A stretch of 64,000 nucleotides of DNA from Serratia sp. Ag1 (GTDB taxonomy: Bacteria > Pseudomonadota > Gammaproteobacteria > Enterobacterales > Enterobacteriaceae), in the NCBI RefSeq assembly GCF_000743355.1, contig NZ_JQEI01000011.1:62001-126000 (forward strand), given 5' to 3'. Positions 9,053-17,758 of this stretch are shown here, in pieces. Numbering within the stretch: position 1 is the stretch's first letter; each line of letters starts with the position of its first letter. The notes under the pieces were generated by a model. It did no database searches. It saw only the letters and a program-made list of their open reading frames with translations, and was not told the DNA's origin. The position numbers were made by a program, and so were the translations under genes.

Positions 9053-10957
9053 CTAGCACTCCGCCTTGAGGAAGGCAATCGCCTGCGCCAGATCGCGGGT
9101 ACGCGGTGTCGGCGGCAAACTGTTGAGGAACACTTCACCATAAGGGCGCATCACCAACCGATTGTCACAAATCACCAGCACACCACGATCGTCGGTATCA
9201 CGAATCAGGCGGCCTACGCCCTGTTTCAAGGTGATCACGGCATCTGGTAGCTGCACATCGTTGAACGGATCGCCCCCACGTAAACGGCAATCTTCAATGC
9301 GTGCTTTCAGCAACGGATCATCCGGCGAGGTAAACGGCAACTTGTCGATAATGACACAGGAAAGCGTATCGCCCCTGACATCCACCCCTTCCCAGAAGCT
9401 GCTGGTAGCCACCAGTAACGCATTACCCGCTTCAACAAACTGCGCCAGTAACTGGCCTTTGCTGGTTTCTCCTTGTAACAGTACTGGCAGGGTCAGCGTG
9501 GCGCGGAACTCTTCTGCCAGTTCGCGCATCATTTGGTGTGAAGTGCAAAGAAAGAAGCAGCGCCCCTGATTGGCTTCGATCAACGGCCGCAACATGCGCG
9601 CCAACTGCCGGGCACCACCGGGTTGATTCGGCGAAGGCAAAAAACGTGGCACACACAGCAGTGCCTGATTGGCGTAGTCAAACGGGCTAGGTAATAGCAA
9701 CGTCTTGGCTTTATTCAGCCCCAGACGTTCGGTAAAGTGCCCCATCTGCTCGTTAACCGACAGCGTCGCCGAGGTAAAGATCCAACTGCCCGGCTTCTCG
9801 TCAAGCATCTCACGAAAACGCTCGGCAACCGTCAACGGAGTCAGCGCCAGCACAAAGTGACGCGAGTTACATTCATACCAGTAGCTGAACCCCGGTTCAT
9901 TGACCTCTTTCAGCCGTTTGAGACGGGTTCGATATTGCGTCGCACGTTCAAACGCGGCATCCAGCAACGCCGAACGACCGAGGGAAAGTTTGACTACGTC
10001 GTAACACAGTTCCAGCGCGTCATCGAGCAGCACCAGCGCCCGCTGAACGTTTGGTTGCGCCAGCACTTCACGCAAGTTGCCGCGAAAGCCTGGATCTCCC
10101 AACGCTAAACGGAAATCCTGCGTGCTTTGGCTGAGGCGATCGGCGCTTTTTTGCAACTGCGCCATGTCGCGCACTTCGGTGCGGTAAGCAATAGTGATAT
10201 CTTTCGCCAAATCGAGCAGTTGGCGGCTGGTGAGTTGCTTGCCAAAATACTGGCTGGCAATATCCGGGATCTGATGCGCTTCGTCGAAAATCATCACATC
10301 GGCTTCCGGAATCAGTTCGGCAAACCCACCCTCTTTGACCACCATATCCGCCAGGAACAGATGGTGGTTCACCACCACGACATCAGCATCCATCGCACGG
10401 CGACGCGCCTTGACCACAAAACACTCTTTATACAGTGGGCAGTCGCTGCCAAGACAATTGTCGTTGGTGCTGGTCACCAACGGCCAGACAAAGCTGTCTT
10501 CCGCCACATCGCCGCAGGAACTGATATCCCCTTCTTCCGTTTGTGACGACCAGCTACGCAAGCGCACCAGATCAACCAGCGTTTGCCCCGCCAGTTCACC
10601 GCCAGCCATCGATTGCTGTTCGAGACGCTCCAAGCACAGGTAGTTGGAGCGCCCTTTCAGCAGCGCCAGTTTACCTTTATATTTTAATGCCTTAGCGACG
10701 GTAGGGAGATCGCGCGCATAAAGCTGGTCCTGCAACGCTTTAGAGCCCGTAGAAATAATCACCTTGCGTTTGGAACGCAGCGCCGGGGCCAGATAGGCAT
10801 AGGTTTTGCCGGTACCGGTACCCGCTTCAACCACCAGTTCTTGTTTAAAATTGATCGCTTCCGTTACCGCTTCTGCCATCATGCGTTGCGGTTCACGGGG
10901 TTTGAAACCTTTAATTGCCTGCGCCAATGCGCCTTCTGGTGCGAAATCGTCAGCCAC
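9053..10957 (-). CDS. yoaA: DinG/XPD-family DNA helicase YoaA
   Basis: 634 residues. YoaA is a superfamily 2, 5'-3' helicase of the iron-sulfur XPD/DinG group; in E. coli it works with HolC in repair of stalled forks. Visible motifs: Walker A AGTGTGKT (45-52), DEAH box (225-228), and the four Fe-S cysteines C108, C168, C173 and C179, with the 5- and 6-residue spacings of DinG. C-terminal helicase motifs include GNALLVATSSFWEGVDVRG and QGVGRLIRD. Divergent from yoaB. Confidence 0.95.
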   Translation of the reverse strand: MADDFAPEGALAQAIKGFKPREPQRMMAEAVTEAINFKQELVVEAGTGTGKTYAYLAPALRSKRKVIISTGSKALQDQLYARDLPTVAKALKYKGKLALLKGRSNYLCLERLEQQSMAGGELAGQTLVDLVRLRSWSSQTEEGDISSCGDVAEDSFVWPLVTSTNDNCLGSDCPLYKECFVVKARRRAMDADVVVVNHHLFLADMVVKEGGFAELIPEADVMIFDEAHQIPDIASQYFGKQLTSRQLLDLAKDITIAYRTEVRDMAQLQKSADRLSQSTQDFRLALGDPGFRGNLREVLAQPNVQRALVLLDDALELCYDVVKLSLGRSALLDAAFERATQYRTRLKRLKEVNEPGFSYWYECNSRHFVLALTPLTVAERFREMLDEKPGSWIFTSATLSVNEQMGHFTERLGLNKAKTLLLPSPFDYANQALLCVPRFLPSPNQPGGARQLARMLRPLIEANQGRCFFLCTSHQMMRELAEEFRATLTLPVLLQGETSKGQLLAQFVEAGNALLVATSSFWEGVDVRGDTLSCVIIDKLPFTSPDDPLLKARIEDCRLRGGDPFNDVQLPDAVITLKQGVGRLIRDTDDRGVLVICDNRLVMRPYGEVFLNSLPPTPRTRDLAQAIAFLKAEC

Positions 10958-11090
10958 GCTATCTCTCGTTCAGGATTATTCAGGGCTGATTATGCCAAGC
11001 CTGCCATGTCGCTACCATCGACTTTATCAACGCACACATTTTACAGTGGCTGTGTTACCCTCGTGCGATTGCTGATAGGGAGATAATTAA

Positions 11091-11435
11091 ATGAATATCG
11101 AACGTATTGATCCGGCACATCGCTGGTCCGAAGCCGTCATCCACAATGACACCATTTATTACACCAGCGTACCGGAAAACCTTGATGAGGATGCCATGGC
11201 GCAAACCGCCAATGCGCTGGCCGCTATCGATATTTTGCTGACTCGTGTGGGATCGGACAAAAGCCGGGTGTTGGATGCCACCATTTTCCTGGCTGATAGC
11301 GATGATTTTGCTGCTATGAATGCCGCCTGGGATGCCTGGGTGGTTGCAGGCAGTGCGCCAGTGCGCTGCACCGTGCAGGCTAAACTGATGAACCCGAAAT
11401 TCAAAGTCGAAATCAAAATTATCGCGGCGCTGTAA
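11091..11435 (+). CDS. yoaB: RidA/Rid-family protein YoaB
   Basis: 114-residue YjgF/YER057c/UK114 (Rid) fold protein. RidA proteins deaminate reactive enamine/imine intermediates from PLP enzymes; the activity of the YoaB subgroup is not established. The Arg expected in the active site is present in APVRCTVQAKL near residue 86. Start ATG preceded by AGGGAG. It is divergent from yoaA, 133 bp apart, as in E. coli. Confidence 0.9.
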   Translation: MNIERIDPAHRWSEAVIHNDTIYYTSVPENLDEDAMAQTANALAAIDILLTRVGSDKSRVLDATIFLADSDDFAAMNAAWDAWVVAGSAPVRCTVQAKLMNPKFKVEIKIIAAL

Positions 11436-11499
11436 CGAAAAGCCGCAGGCGTTAAACCTGCAGCTCAGATCACTGACAAAGCCCGTTATTAGGGGAACG

Positions 11500-11551
11500 T
11501 GCCGAAGGGGTCGTAACGGCCCCTCGGTGCGCTAGACCCGAGTATCTCGGG
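11500..11551. repeat. Two adjacent hairpins between yoaB and mdtI
   Basis: The first hairpin pairs CCGAAGGGG with CCCCTCGG (one bulged A). The second, CCCGAGTATCTCGGG at 11537-11551, is a perfect 6-bp stem with a 3-nt loop. Neither has a T-tract. They lie between convergent genes and may be repeat-type palindromes or a bidirectional terminator. Confidence 0.45.
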
Positions 11552-11591
11552 CTTGAAGACGACGTTGTCATCAAACCTGCGGCATTCACTC

Positions 11592-11921
11592 TTAGGCCAG
11601 TTTGATCATCACCATACCCACCAGCAGCAACGCCAATCCAACCCAGCCTTTGGCATTTAAACGTTGCCCGAACAGAATCCAACCTGCCGCGATAGTGGCG
11701 GCGATCCCAAAACCACCCCACAGCGCATAGGCGACCGACAGATCGATCCCCTTAACCGCCTGTGCCAACGCGCTGAACGCCCCAAGCACCGAAAGCAGAG
11801 ACAGCAACCCCAGCCAAACTCGGCGAAAACCATCCGACATTTTCAGAAAAATGTTAGCAACAATCTCAAGTACGATCGCCAGCGCCAAAAACCCTATGTG
11901 ATACCATTCAAGCTGTTGCAT
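11592..11921 (-). CDS. mdtI: Spermidine export protein MdtI
   Basis: 109-residue small multidrug resistance (SMR) protein with four membrane helices. With MdtJ it forms a heteromeric spermidine exporter in the inner membrane. Conserved acidic residues E5 and E19 (QQLEW and [11 protein letters not shown]) match those needed in E. coli MdtI. I choose the ATG at 11921: it gives the E. coli length and follows GAGGTGATCACC, a near-ideal ribosome site; an in-frame GTG nine bases earlier lies inside that site. It overlaps the end of mdtJ by 14 bp. Confidence 0.95.
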   Translation of the reverse strand: MQQLEWYHIGFLALAIVLEIVANIFLKMSDGFRRVWLGLLSLLSVLGAFSALAQAVKGIDLSVAYALWGGFGIAATIAAGWILFGQRLNAKGWVGLALLLVGMVMIKLA

Positions 11922-12279
11922 GGTGATCACCTCGAGGGCTGACCTGTTTTCGTGCTTTGCGGGTACCGGATTTCACCAACAGAATCCCAGCAATCAAGGT
12001 CACTAACCCCAGCACTTTCAACGCAGAAATCGGCTCATCAAATAACATCACGCTGAACAGCGTAATAAACAGAATACCAATCCCCTCCCACAGGGCATAA
12101 GCCACGCCCAGCGCCACGCGTTTTACCGCTAATGACAGCATCACATAGGAACCGGTAATCATCACGTACATCACAATATGCCCGCTCATGCCCCCACTGA
12201 CGCTGGCATATTTCATAGATAAGGTGCCGATAATTTCAGCAACGATGGCAAAGCCTAAAAATATCCAATAAATCATCAT
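11908..12279 (-). CDS. mdtJ: Spermidine export protein MdtJ
   Basis: About 123-residue SMR subunit, partner of MdtI. The key residues Y4, W5 and E15 ([19 protein letters not shown]) are present. Two ATGs are in tandem: 12279 gives the E. coli residue numbering, 12276 has the better spacing from GGGAG; a third possible start further upstream lacks a ribosome site. The gene heads mdtJI and is preceded by a leader of roughly 300 nt or more that contains a possible short open frame (12477-12575). Confidence 0.93.
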   Translation of the reverse strand: MMIYWIFLGFAIVAEIIGTLSMKYASVSGGMSGHIVMYVMITGSYVMLSLAVKRVALGVAYALWEGIGILFITLFSVMLFDEPISALKVLGLVTLIAGILLVKSGTRKARKQVSPRGDHHATA

Positions 12280-12898
12280 TTTTCTCCCAAACGGCGAATA
12301 GCGCACGCTAAGGCGTATTTACCCCGATGTATCTCGCTAAACAGGCGCACAGCGGCGCTTGAGGCGCAGAGATCCCTGGGGATAAACCTACCCTAATGCT
12401 GTAAAAACATTTGCCCGGTTACGCCAGGTAAACAGGGATAAAACCTGTCATCAGCACCGGTTAAGGGGAAAAGACGCTATAGCTCGCTGCACCAGTGATG
12501 TTCACTGGCAAGGATCGCTGAAAGGAAAAGTTGGCAAGTAGATGTTCTGAGGGTGGTTCCGTTAAATTTCATCATAATTATTCTCTATCTTCAGCCGCAC
12601 ACCGTGCGATTTGCCCAATATCCTCATCAATGCAGTATTTTAAACTGAGTTATTTTTACCATAGTGAAAATGATAAAGCAAACCGCCATTTTCACAACAA
12701 TCAGCAAAAAATGGGTTAAAAATAAGAATGTTAATGGGTTAAAAAATGAGAGAAAGCGCGCTGTCTGTTCCCCGGCAGGCTAGCGTTTCAGCGGCCTGTG
12801 CTAGCAGAGAAACCTGATTCGCTGGCTGCTAAAAACAGGCAGCACAGCATTTTTGAGCACCCAGCGCGTTAAGGCAATAAAACGTTACTGGAGGAGAC
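12280..12898. other. Gene-poor interval upstream of mdtJ
   Basis: About 620 bp. The part near mdtJ (12280-12480) is GC-rich leader sequence. A candidate leader peptide frame lies at 12477-12575 on the minus strand. The stretch about 12555-12760 is clearly AT-rich compared with its surroundings (TAAAAT and AAAAAAT runs) and ends in GC-rich inverted sequences near 12770-12850. I see no other convincing coding sequence; the open frame on the plus strand at 12531 has no ribosome site or recognisable product. Confidence 0.5.
12477..12575 (-). CDS. Possible 32-residue leader peptide of mdtJI
   Basis: A short frame starting with tandem ATGs (12575, 12572) after AGAGAATAATT and ending at TAG (12477-12479). 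It encodes MMKFNGTTLRTSTCQL followed by a short hydrophobic stretch and ending EHHWCSEL. It lies about 200 nt upstream of mdtJ on the same strand. E. coli mdtJI has a translated leader ORF (mdtU) linked to spermidine control; I cannot recall its sequence, so equivalence rests on position only. Confidence 0.35.
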   Translation of the reverse strand: MMKFNGTTLRTSTCQLFLSAILASEHHWCSEL

Positions 12899-13918
12899 TT
12901 ATCCGGCGTTTTTGAGGCTCAGCACCTCGCTTCTCAAATCAATAAAGTTTTCATAGACTTGATCCGTAGAGAGGTTATTGACATGATTGTCCATCGCTTC
13001 CAGCACGCGCGATGGCACTTGCCAAGGCCCCCAGTGGTAGCCCTCATTAGTACCAAACAAAGCAATCACCGGCTTACCAACCCCTGCGGCGATATGCAGT
13101 GCCCCGCCGTCGCTGGTCACGATCTGGTCGCATAACGCCATCCCCGCCATCAGTTCACGTATATTGTTGGTTCGGTACGGAACAAGATCGATATCACTGC
13201 AACTTCTGACAACCAAATCGGCTTTTTCATCATCACCAGGGTGCAAAGGGTTATCGCTCGAACCCGGTGACCAGAAAAGAATGATTTTGCAACGTTCGCG
13301 TTTAGATAGGCGATGCGCGAGTTCAATAAAGTGCTCCACCGGCCATCTCTGATTGGCTTTCCTCGAACTGATTTGCAGGCCATACACTGGCAACCCATTC
13401 TGATTACCGATTCTTTTAGCCGCCTCTGCAATTTCCACCGGGTTAAGATACAGCTCAAGCTTGCCGGGTTGCGATTCACAATTCAGGGGTTTCGCTAACT
13501 GGACCAACTCCTCAACAAGATGCATTTGCTGACGGATATAGGGGAGCCGATCGGTAACAATGGCAGGAGCATCCTCACCGATCGTGATAATGCGTTTTGC
13601 TCTGGAAATCCGGGCCCAGCTTAGGGCTCTCTTGTTCCAGTTCCCGGCGATAATGGCAACGTCATAGCCTGCTCGCCAAATCTGAAAGGTGGTTTTCAAA
13701 CGGTGCACAAGCGCGCCAATTTTGGCTTTTAGTGACGCTTCATGATGCGACTTCGTGTAATGATAGATGTTGCTAACACGCGGATTTCCATCCAGCACAG
13801 GCATGTTATACGAGTTGACCAGCACGTCGACTTGATATTCTTTGGCCAACATGGCAATCAAGGGGGTCGTCAGAATCAGATCGCCAATATTTTCTCGCCG
13901 AATTAGTAAGACTTTCAT
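12899..13918 (-). CDS. Glycosyltransferase family 9 (heptosyltransferase-like)
   Basis: 339 residues. GT9 enzymes transfer ADP-heptose to the inner core of lipopolysaccharide. The N terminus KVLLIRRENIGDLILTTPLI and the C-terminal nucleotide-sugar region (CDQIVTSDGGALHIAAGVGKPVIALFG) are typical. ATG at 13918 is preceded by AGGGATGATTG; the TTG one codon earlier is less likely. It is alone, not in a waa cluster, between mdtJ and eda, and borders an AT-rich interval, so it may be an acquired gene. Acceptor sugar unknown; WaaQ-like activity is possible. Confidence 0.8.
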   Translation of the reverse strand: MKVLLIRRENIGDLILTTPLIAMLAKEYQVDVLVNSYNMPVLDGNPRVSNIYHYTKSHHEASLKAKIGALVHRLKTTFQIWRAGYDVAIIAGNWNKRALSWARISRAKRIITIGEDAPAIVTDRLPYIRQQMHLVEELVQLAKPLNCESQPGKLELYLNPVEIAEAAKRIGNQNGLPVYGLQISSRKANQRWPVEHFIELAHRLSKRERCKIILFWSPGSSDNPLHPGDDEKADLVVRSCSDIDLVPYRTNNIRELMAGMALCDQIVTSDGGALHIAAGVGKPVIALFGTNEGYHWGPWQVPSRVLEAMDNHVNNLSTDQVYENFIDLRSEVLSLKNAG

Positions 13919-14039
13919 CAATCATCCCTTTAGTAAGCAAACTGCGTTTATCAGGCCTAATCAAACAAGCCACAATTAAAATTACCATCGCCGAGAGTGC
14001 CTGTAATTATATTCATGCTTGATGTGCTATTCGGCGGGT

Positions 14040-14069
14040 AAAAAAATGCCAATCACGCTGGATTGGCAT
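14040..14069 (-). terminator. Terminator of eda
   Basis: ATGCCAATC and GATTGGCAT form a 9-bp stem with a 6-nt loop; on the eda strand it runs into seven T residues. A strong intrinsic terminator 20 bp past the eda stop. Confidence 0.85.
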
Positions 14070-14088
14070 CGACAAGACAAAACTCGGT

Positions 14089-14730
14089 TTACGCGCTAGC
14101 GCCTTTGACCGCTTCACGTGCCAATTCGGTAATACGTGCGTAATCACCTTTTTCCAAGGCGTCTGCTGGCACCAACCAGGAACCACCGATACACAGCACG
14201 CTTTTCAGGGCCAGATAATCGCGGTAGTTATTTGGCGTGATGCCGCCGGTCGGGCAGAAACGGATCTGCGGGAATGGGCCGCCGATTGCTTGCAGTGCTT
14301 TAACCCCGCCGTTGGCTTCTGCCGGGAAGAATTTGAACTCACGCAGGCCATGATCCATGCCCAGCATCAGTTCAGAAACCGTGCTGATACCTGGGATCAA
14401 CGGGATGCTGCCAGCGGTCGCCGCCTTCAACAGGCTATCGGTCAAACCAGGGCTGATAGCGAACTGTGCACCGGCTTCGGTGACTTCATGCAACTGCTGG
14501 GTATTAATCACTGTCCCCGCGCCAATAATGGCATCCGGCACTTCTTTGGCGATTGCGCGGATTGCATCCATCGCGCAGGCAGTACGCAGCGTAACTTCCA
14601 GTACGCGTACGCCACCCGCAACCAGCGCTTTAGCCAACGGCACCGCATGTTCCAGTTTATTGATCACAATAACCGGAACGACTGGGCCTGCCGTCAGGAT
14701 CTGTTCTGCGCTGGTTTTCCAGTTTTTCAT
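14089..14730 (-). CDS. eda: KDPG/KHG aldolase
   Basis: 213 residues, full length. Cleaves 2-keto-3-deoxy-6-phosphogluconate to pyruvate and glyceraldehyde-3-phosphate (Entner-Doudoroff and uronate pathways). The Schiff-base lysine K133 is in [12 protein letters not shown], with E45 and R49 in VLEVTLRT. The ATG at 14730 gives the E. coli N terminus [10 protein letters not shown] and follows GGAGAG. It lies 140 bp downstream of zwf on the same strand; edd, its usual partner in E. coli, is not here. Confidence 0.97.
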   Translation of the reverse strand: MKNWKTSAEQILTAGPVVPVIVINKLEHAVPLAKALVAGGVRVLEVTLRTACAMDAIRAIAKEVPDAIIGAGTVINTQQLHEVTEAGAQFAISPGLTDSLLKAATAGSIPLIPGISTVSELMLGMDHGLREFKFFPAEANGGVKALQAIGGPFPQIRFCPTGGITPNNYRDYLALKSVLCIGGSWLVPADALEKGDYARITELAREAVKGASA

Positions 14731-14785
14731 CGTCATTCTCTCCACTACTTTCGGTTTGTGTATGGCACGCCCCTGCCACAGGGCT

Positions 14786-14834
14786 CCGCATCAGTGCGGA
14801 TTCCGACCGTACCGCTAGCCCGCCTGAAGCGGGG
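14786..14834 (-). other. Two small hairpins in the eda leader
   Basis: TCCGCATCAGTGCGGA (14787-14802) and CCCGCCTGAAGCGGG (about 14819-14833) are short stem-loops between the zwf terminator and the eda start. They could stabilise or attenuate the eda message; nothing more can be said from sequence. Confidence 0.35.
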
Positions 14835-14835
14835 G

Positions 14836-14863
14836 TAAAAAAACCGGCAGACAGGCTGCCGGT
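14836..14863 (-). terminator. Terminator between zwf and eda
   Basis: ACCGGCAG and CTGCCGGT form an 8-bp stem around ACAGG, followed on the zwf strand by seven T residues. It begins only 7 bp after the zwf stop. Either eda has its own promoter, or it is fed by read-through. Confidence 0.8.
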
Positions 14864-14870
14864 AGATACT

Positions 14871-16346
14871 TTATTCGAACTCGTTCCAGGAACGGCCATC
14901 GCGGGTGATCATCGCGACAGAAGCCACTGGGCCCCAAGTCCCAGATTGATAAGGTTTTGGTGCTTCGTTATCGGCTTTCCATGCATCCATAATGGAGTCC
15001 ACCCATTTCCAGGCTTCTTCTACTTCGTCACGGCGCACAAACAGTGCCTGGATACCGCGCATGGTCTCCAGCAGCAAGCGCTCGTAGGCATCCGCTACGT
15101 GCGCCTGATTAAAGGTTTCCGAGAAGCTCAGATCCAGCTTGGTGGTTTGCAGACGGTGCTTGTGATCCAAACCTGGCACTTTATTCAGTACCTGGATTTC
15201 AATCCCTTCGTCCGGTTGCAGGCGGATCGTCAGTTTGTTCTGCGGCAACTGCTGGTATGAATCACTGAACAGGTTCAGCGGTGGATTTTTGAAATACACG
15301 ACCACTTCCGAGCATTTGGTTGGCAAACGCTTCCCGGTGCGCAAATAGAACGGCACACCCGCCCATTGCCAGTTGTCGATATCCACACGGATGGAAACAA
15401 AAGTTTCGGTATTGCTGCTCTTGTTAGCGCCTTCCTCTTCCAGGTAACCCGGCACCTTTTTGCCCATCACAAAGCCTGCGGTGTATTGACCGCGCACGGT
15501 CGTTTCACGAACATTGCTCTGGTTGATACGGCGCAGCGAGCGCAGCACTTTCACCTTCTCGTCACGAATACGGTCAGTGGTCAAATCAGCCGGCGGTGAC
15601 ATGGCAATCATGGTCAGGATCTGCAACAGGTGGTTCTGGATCATGTCGCGCATTTGCCCAGCCTGATCGAAATAGCCCCAGCGCCCTTCAATCCCCACTT
15701 CTTCCGCCACCGTAATCTGCACATGATCGATGGTGCGGTTATCCCAGTTTGAGGCAAACAGCGAGTTGGCAAAACGCAGAGCCAGCAGATTCAGTACCGT
15801 TTCTTTCCCCAGATAATGGTCGATACGATACACCTGACATTCGTTAAAATATTCCGCCACCTGATCGTTGATCACGCGGGAAGAGGCCAGATCGGTACCG
15901 AGCGGCTTCTCCATCACCACGCGCGCAGGCTCTTTATTCAGCTTGGCTTCGCCTAGCCCTTTGCAGATCGCGCCAAAAGTGCTTGGCGGCATGGCAAAAT
16001 AGTTAATGGTGGTACGATGTTTCTGGTCCAACATTTTACCCAGGTTGGCAAAATGCTTACTGTCATTCACGTCCAGATTGCAAAAATCCAGGCGTGCACT
16101 CAGCGTGGCCCACAACTCTTCGTTCAATTCTTCTTTTAAGAAGGTGCCAAGCGCTTCTTTGACCACCTTGGTGTAGGCTTCTTTATCCCACTCGGCACGG
16201 CCTACCCCGATAATACGGGTATCCGGGTGGATGTGACCGGCTTTCTCTAATTGGTACAGGGAAGGCAGCAGTTTACGACGCGCCAAATCGCCTTTCGCGC
16301 CGAAAATAACCAGGTCGCATGCCTGGGCTGTAGAGGTTACCGCCAT
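14871..16346 (-). CDS. zwf: Glucose-6-phosphate 1-dehydrogenase
   Basis: 491 residues, identical in length to E. coli Zwf. Oxidises glucose-6-phosphate to 6-phosphogluconolactone with NADP+, entering the pentose phosphate and Entner-Doudoroff routes. The NADP-binding loop FGAKGDLARRKLLPSLYQL and active-site RIDHYLGKE are present. Of two close ATGs, 16346 (MAVTSTAQ) is used because GAGGAG abuts the earlier one (16352) with no spacing. Divergent from hexR; a HexR-type box lies 26 bp upstream of the start. Confidence 0.97.
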   Translation of the reverse strand: MAVTSTAQACDLVIFGAKGDLARRKLLPSLYQLEKAGHIHPDTRIIGVGRAEWDKEAYTKVVKEALGTFLKEELNEELWATLSARLDFCNLDVNDSKHFANLGKMLDQKHRTTINYFAMPPSTFGAICKGLGEAKLNKEPARVVMEKPLGTDLASSRVINDQVAEYFNECQVYRIDHYLGKETVLNLLALRFANSLFASNWDNRTIDHVQITVAEEVGIEGRWGYFDQAGQMRDMIQNHLLQILTMIAMSPPADLTTDRIRDEKVKVLRSLRRINQSNVRETTVRGQYTAGFVMGKKVPGYLEEEGANKSSNTETFVSIRVDIDNWQWAGVPFYLRTGKRLPTKCSEVVVYFKNPPLNLFSDSYQQLPQNKLTIRLQPDEGIEIQVLNKVPGLDHKHRLQTTKLDLSFSETFNQAHVADAYERLLLETMRGIQALFVRRDEVEEAWKWVDSIMDAWKADNEAPKPYQSGTWGPVASVAMITRDGRSWNEFE

Positions 16347-16698
16347 GTTCATCTCCTCGTTGCAGGATATTTGTAATTTTCTTACATTACTAATGTACTC
16401 TCTTTGACTACGGCCAGTAAACCCGGATAAAAAACAGAAAAAACCCCTATAAACTGCGTTGATAACACCGGCATGGCGCGAAGGCTGCCAGTAACAGAAG
16501 GATCTGTAATTTTCTGTCTTTTTTGACGATCTTTTACCATTATGAAAGTTAGACACAGGTCATGTTCTGATGAAAAAAACCAGCTTCTCCCTGGTCGACA
16601 CTGCCAACACTTACCGGCACGTAGTATATTTTCACCAAATCTGACATTGATTTCTCCTTTGAATGAAATCGACAAACCCTATGAGTGACTCTCGTTAT
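16347..16698. other. Divergent zwf/hexR promoter region
   Basis: 352 bp between two start codons. It holds the HexR-type box at 16372-16386, a second partial copy at 16505, AT-rich runs near 16515-16530 and possible -10 hexamers (TAGTAT near 16622). I see no small gene here. Confidence 0.6.
16372..16386. promoter_or_regulatory. HexR-type operator in the zwf leader
   Basis: TGTAATTTTCTTACA matches the HexR palindrome (TGTAAT-N3-ATTACA type) in both half-sites apart from one base. HexR represses zwf and related genes and is released by KDPG. A half-site-like TGTAATTTTC recurs at 16505. The call is by eye. Confidence 0.7.
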
Positions 16699-17571
16699 AT
16701 GAATACGCTGGAAAAAATCCAGAGCCATCTGGAACTCCTGAGCAAATCTGAAAGGAAAGTCGCCGAGGTGATTCTAGCCTCTCCACAAACCGCCATTCAC
16801 TCAAGCATCGCCCGGCTGGCCAAGATGGCCGATGTCAGTGAACCTACGGTTAACCGGTTTTGTCGCCGCCTTGATACCAAGGGTTTCCCGGATTTTAAAC
16901 TGCATCTGGCTCAAAGTCTGGCTAACGGCACCCCCTATGTAAACCGCAACGTAGAAGAAAATGACAGCGTCGATGCCTATACCAGTAAAATCTTTGAATC
17001 TGTGATGGCCAGCCTGGATATGGTAAAGACCCATCTCGACATCGCCGCGATCAACCGTGCGGTTGACCTGCTGACCCAGGCAAAAAAAATCTCTTTCTTC
17101 GGTCTAGGTGCTTCGGCTGCAGTAGCGCACGACGCAATGAATAAGTTTTTCCGCTTCAATATTCCAGTGGTGTACTTTGACGACATCGTGATGCAACGCA
17201 TGAGTTGCATGAACTCGGCGGAAGGTGACGTTGTTGTTTTGATCTCACACACCGGGCGTACCAAGAATCTGGTTGAGATGGCCCATCTGGCGCGTGAAAA
17301 CGATGCCACGGTCATTGCGATTACTTCTCGTGATACTCCGCTGGCTAAAGAAGCTACCCTGGCGTTACTACTCGATGTGCCGGAAGATACCGACGTGTAT
17401 ATGCCAATGGTGTCACGAATTGCTCAATTAACGCTCATCGACGTGCTGGCAACCGGATTTACTTTGCGTCGAGGCGCTAAATTCAGAGATAACTTGAAGC
17501 GTGTCAAAGAAGCTTTAAAAGAATCACGCTTTGATAAAGACATCGTCATTAGTAACAGTTTTGATTCATAA
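16699..17571 (+). CDS. hexR: RpiR-family regulator HexR
   Basis: 290 residues. HexR senses KDPG and controls glucose catabolism genes such as zwf and eda. An N-terminal RpiR helix-turn-helix (ARLAKMADVSEPTVNRFCRR, about residues 37-56) is followed by a SIS sugar-isomerase domain (KISFFGLGASAAVAHDAMNK and DVVVLISHTGRTKNLVE). The ATG at 16699 (MNTLEKIQ) matches the family N terminus. None of the in-frame ATGs (16663, 16681, 16699) has a strong ribosome site, so the start is the least certain part. Confidence 0.93.
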   Translation: MNTLEKIQSHLELLSKSERKVAEVILASPQTAIHSSIARLAKMADVSEPTVNRFCRRLDTKGFPDFKLHLAQSLANGTPYVNRNVEENDSVDAYTSKIFESVMASLDMVKTHLDIAAINRAVDLLTQAKKISFFGLGASAAVAHDAMNKFFRFNIPVVYFDDIVMQRMSCMNSAEGDVVVLISHTGRTKNLVEMAHLARENDATVIAITSRDTPLAKEATLALLLDVPEDTDVYMPMVSRIAQLTLIDVLATGFTLRRGAKFRDNLKRVKEALKESRFDKDIVISNSFDS

Positions 17572-17758
17572 CGGATTTGAAAACCGCAGTTAAGGGCAAG
17601 ATTTTAAACGGCGGAATTTAAAGTTGTACCGTGCTTTTACACTCATAAGGATAGCCTGAGTGAAACATCTGCCCGCTAAAGTAGCTGTTCTCATCCAGTT
17701 TCGTTATCCTAACGTTTAGCAACACCAATATTGGCTTTACCAGTCAACGGAGTAATAC

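Noticed and set aside
12531-12719. 62-codon plus-strand frame upstream of mdtJ
   Set aside because: AT-rich non-coding composition, no ribosome site, no recognisable product; antisense to the likely mdtJ leader.
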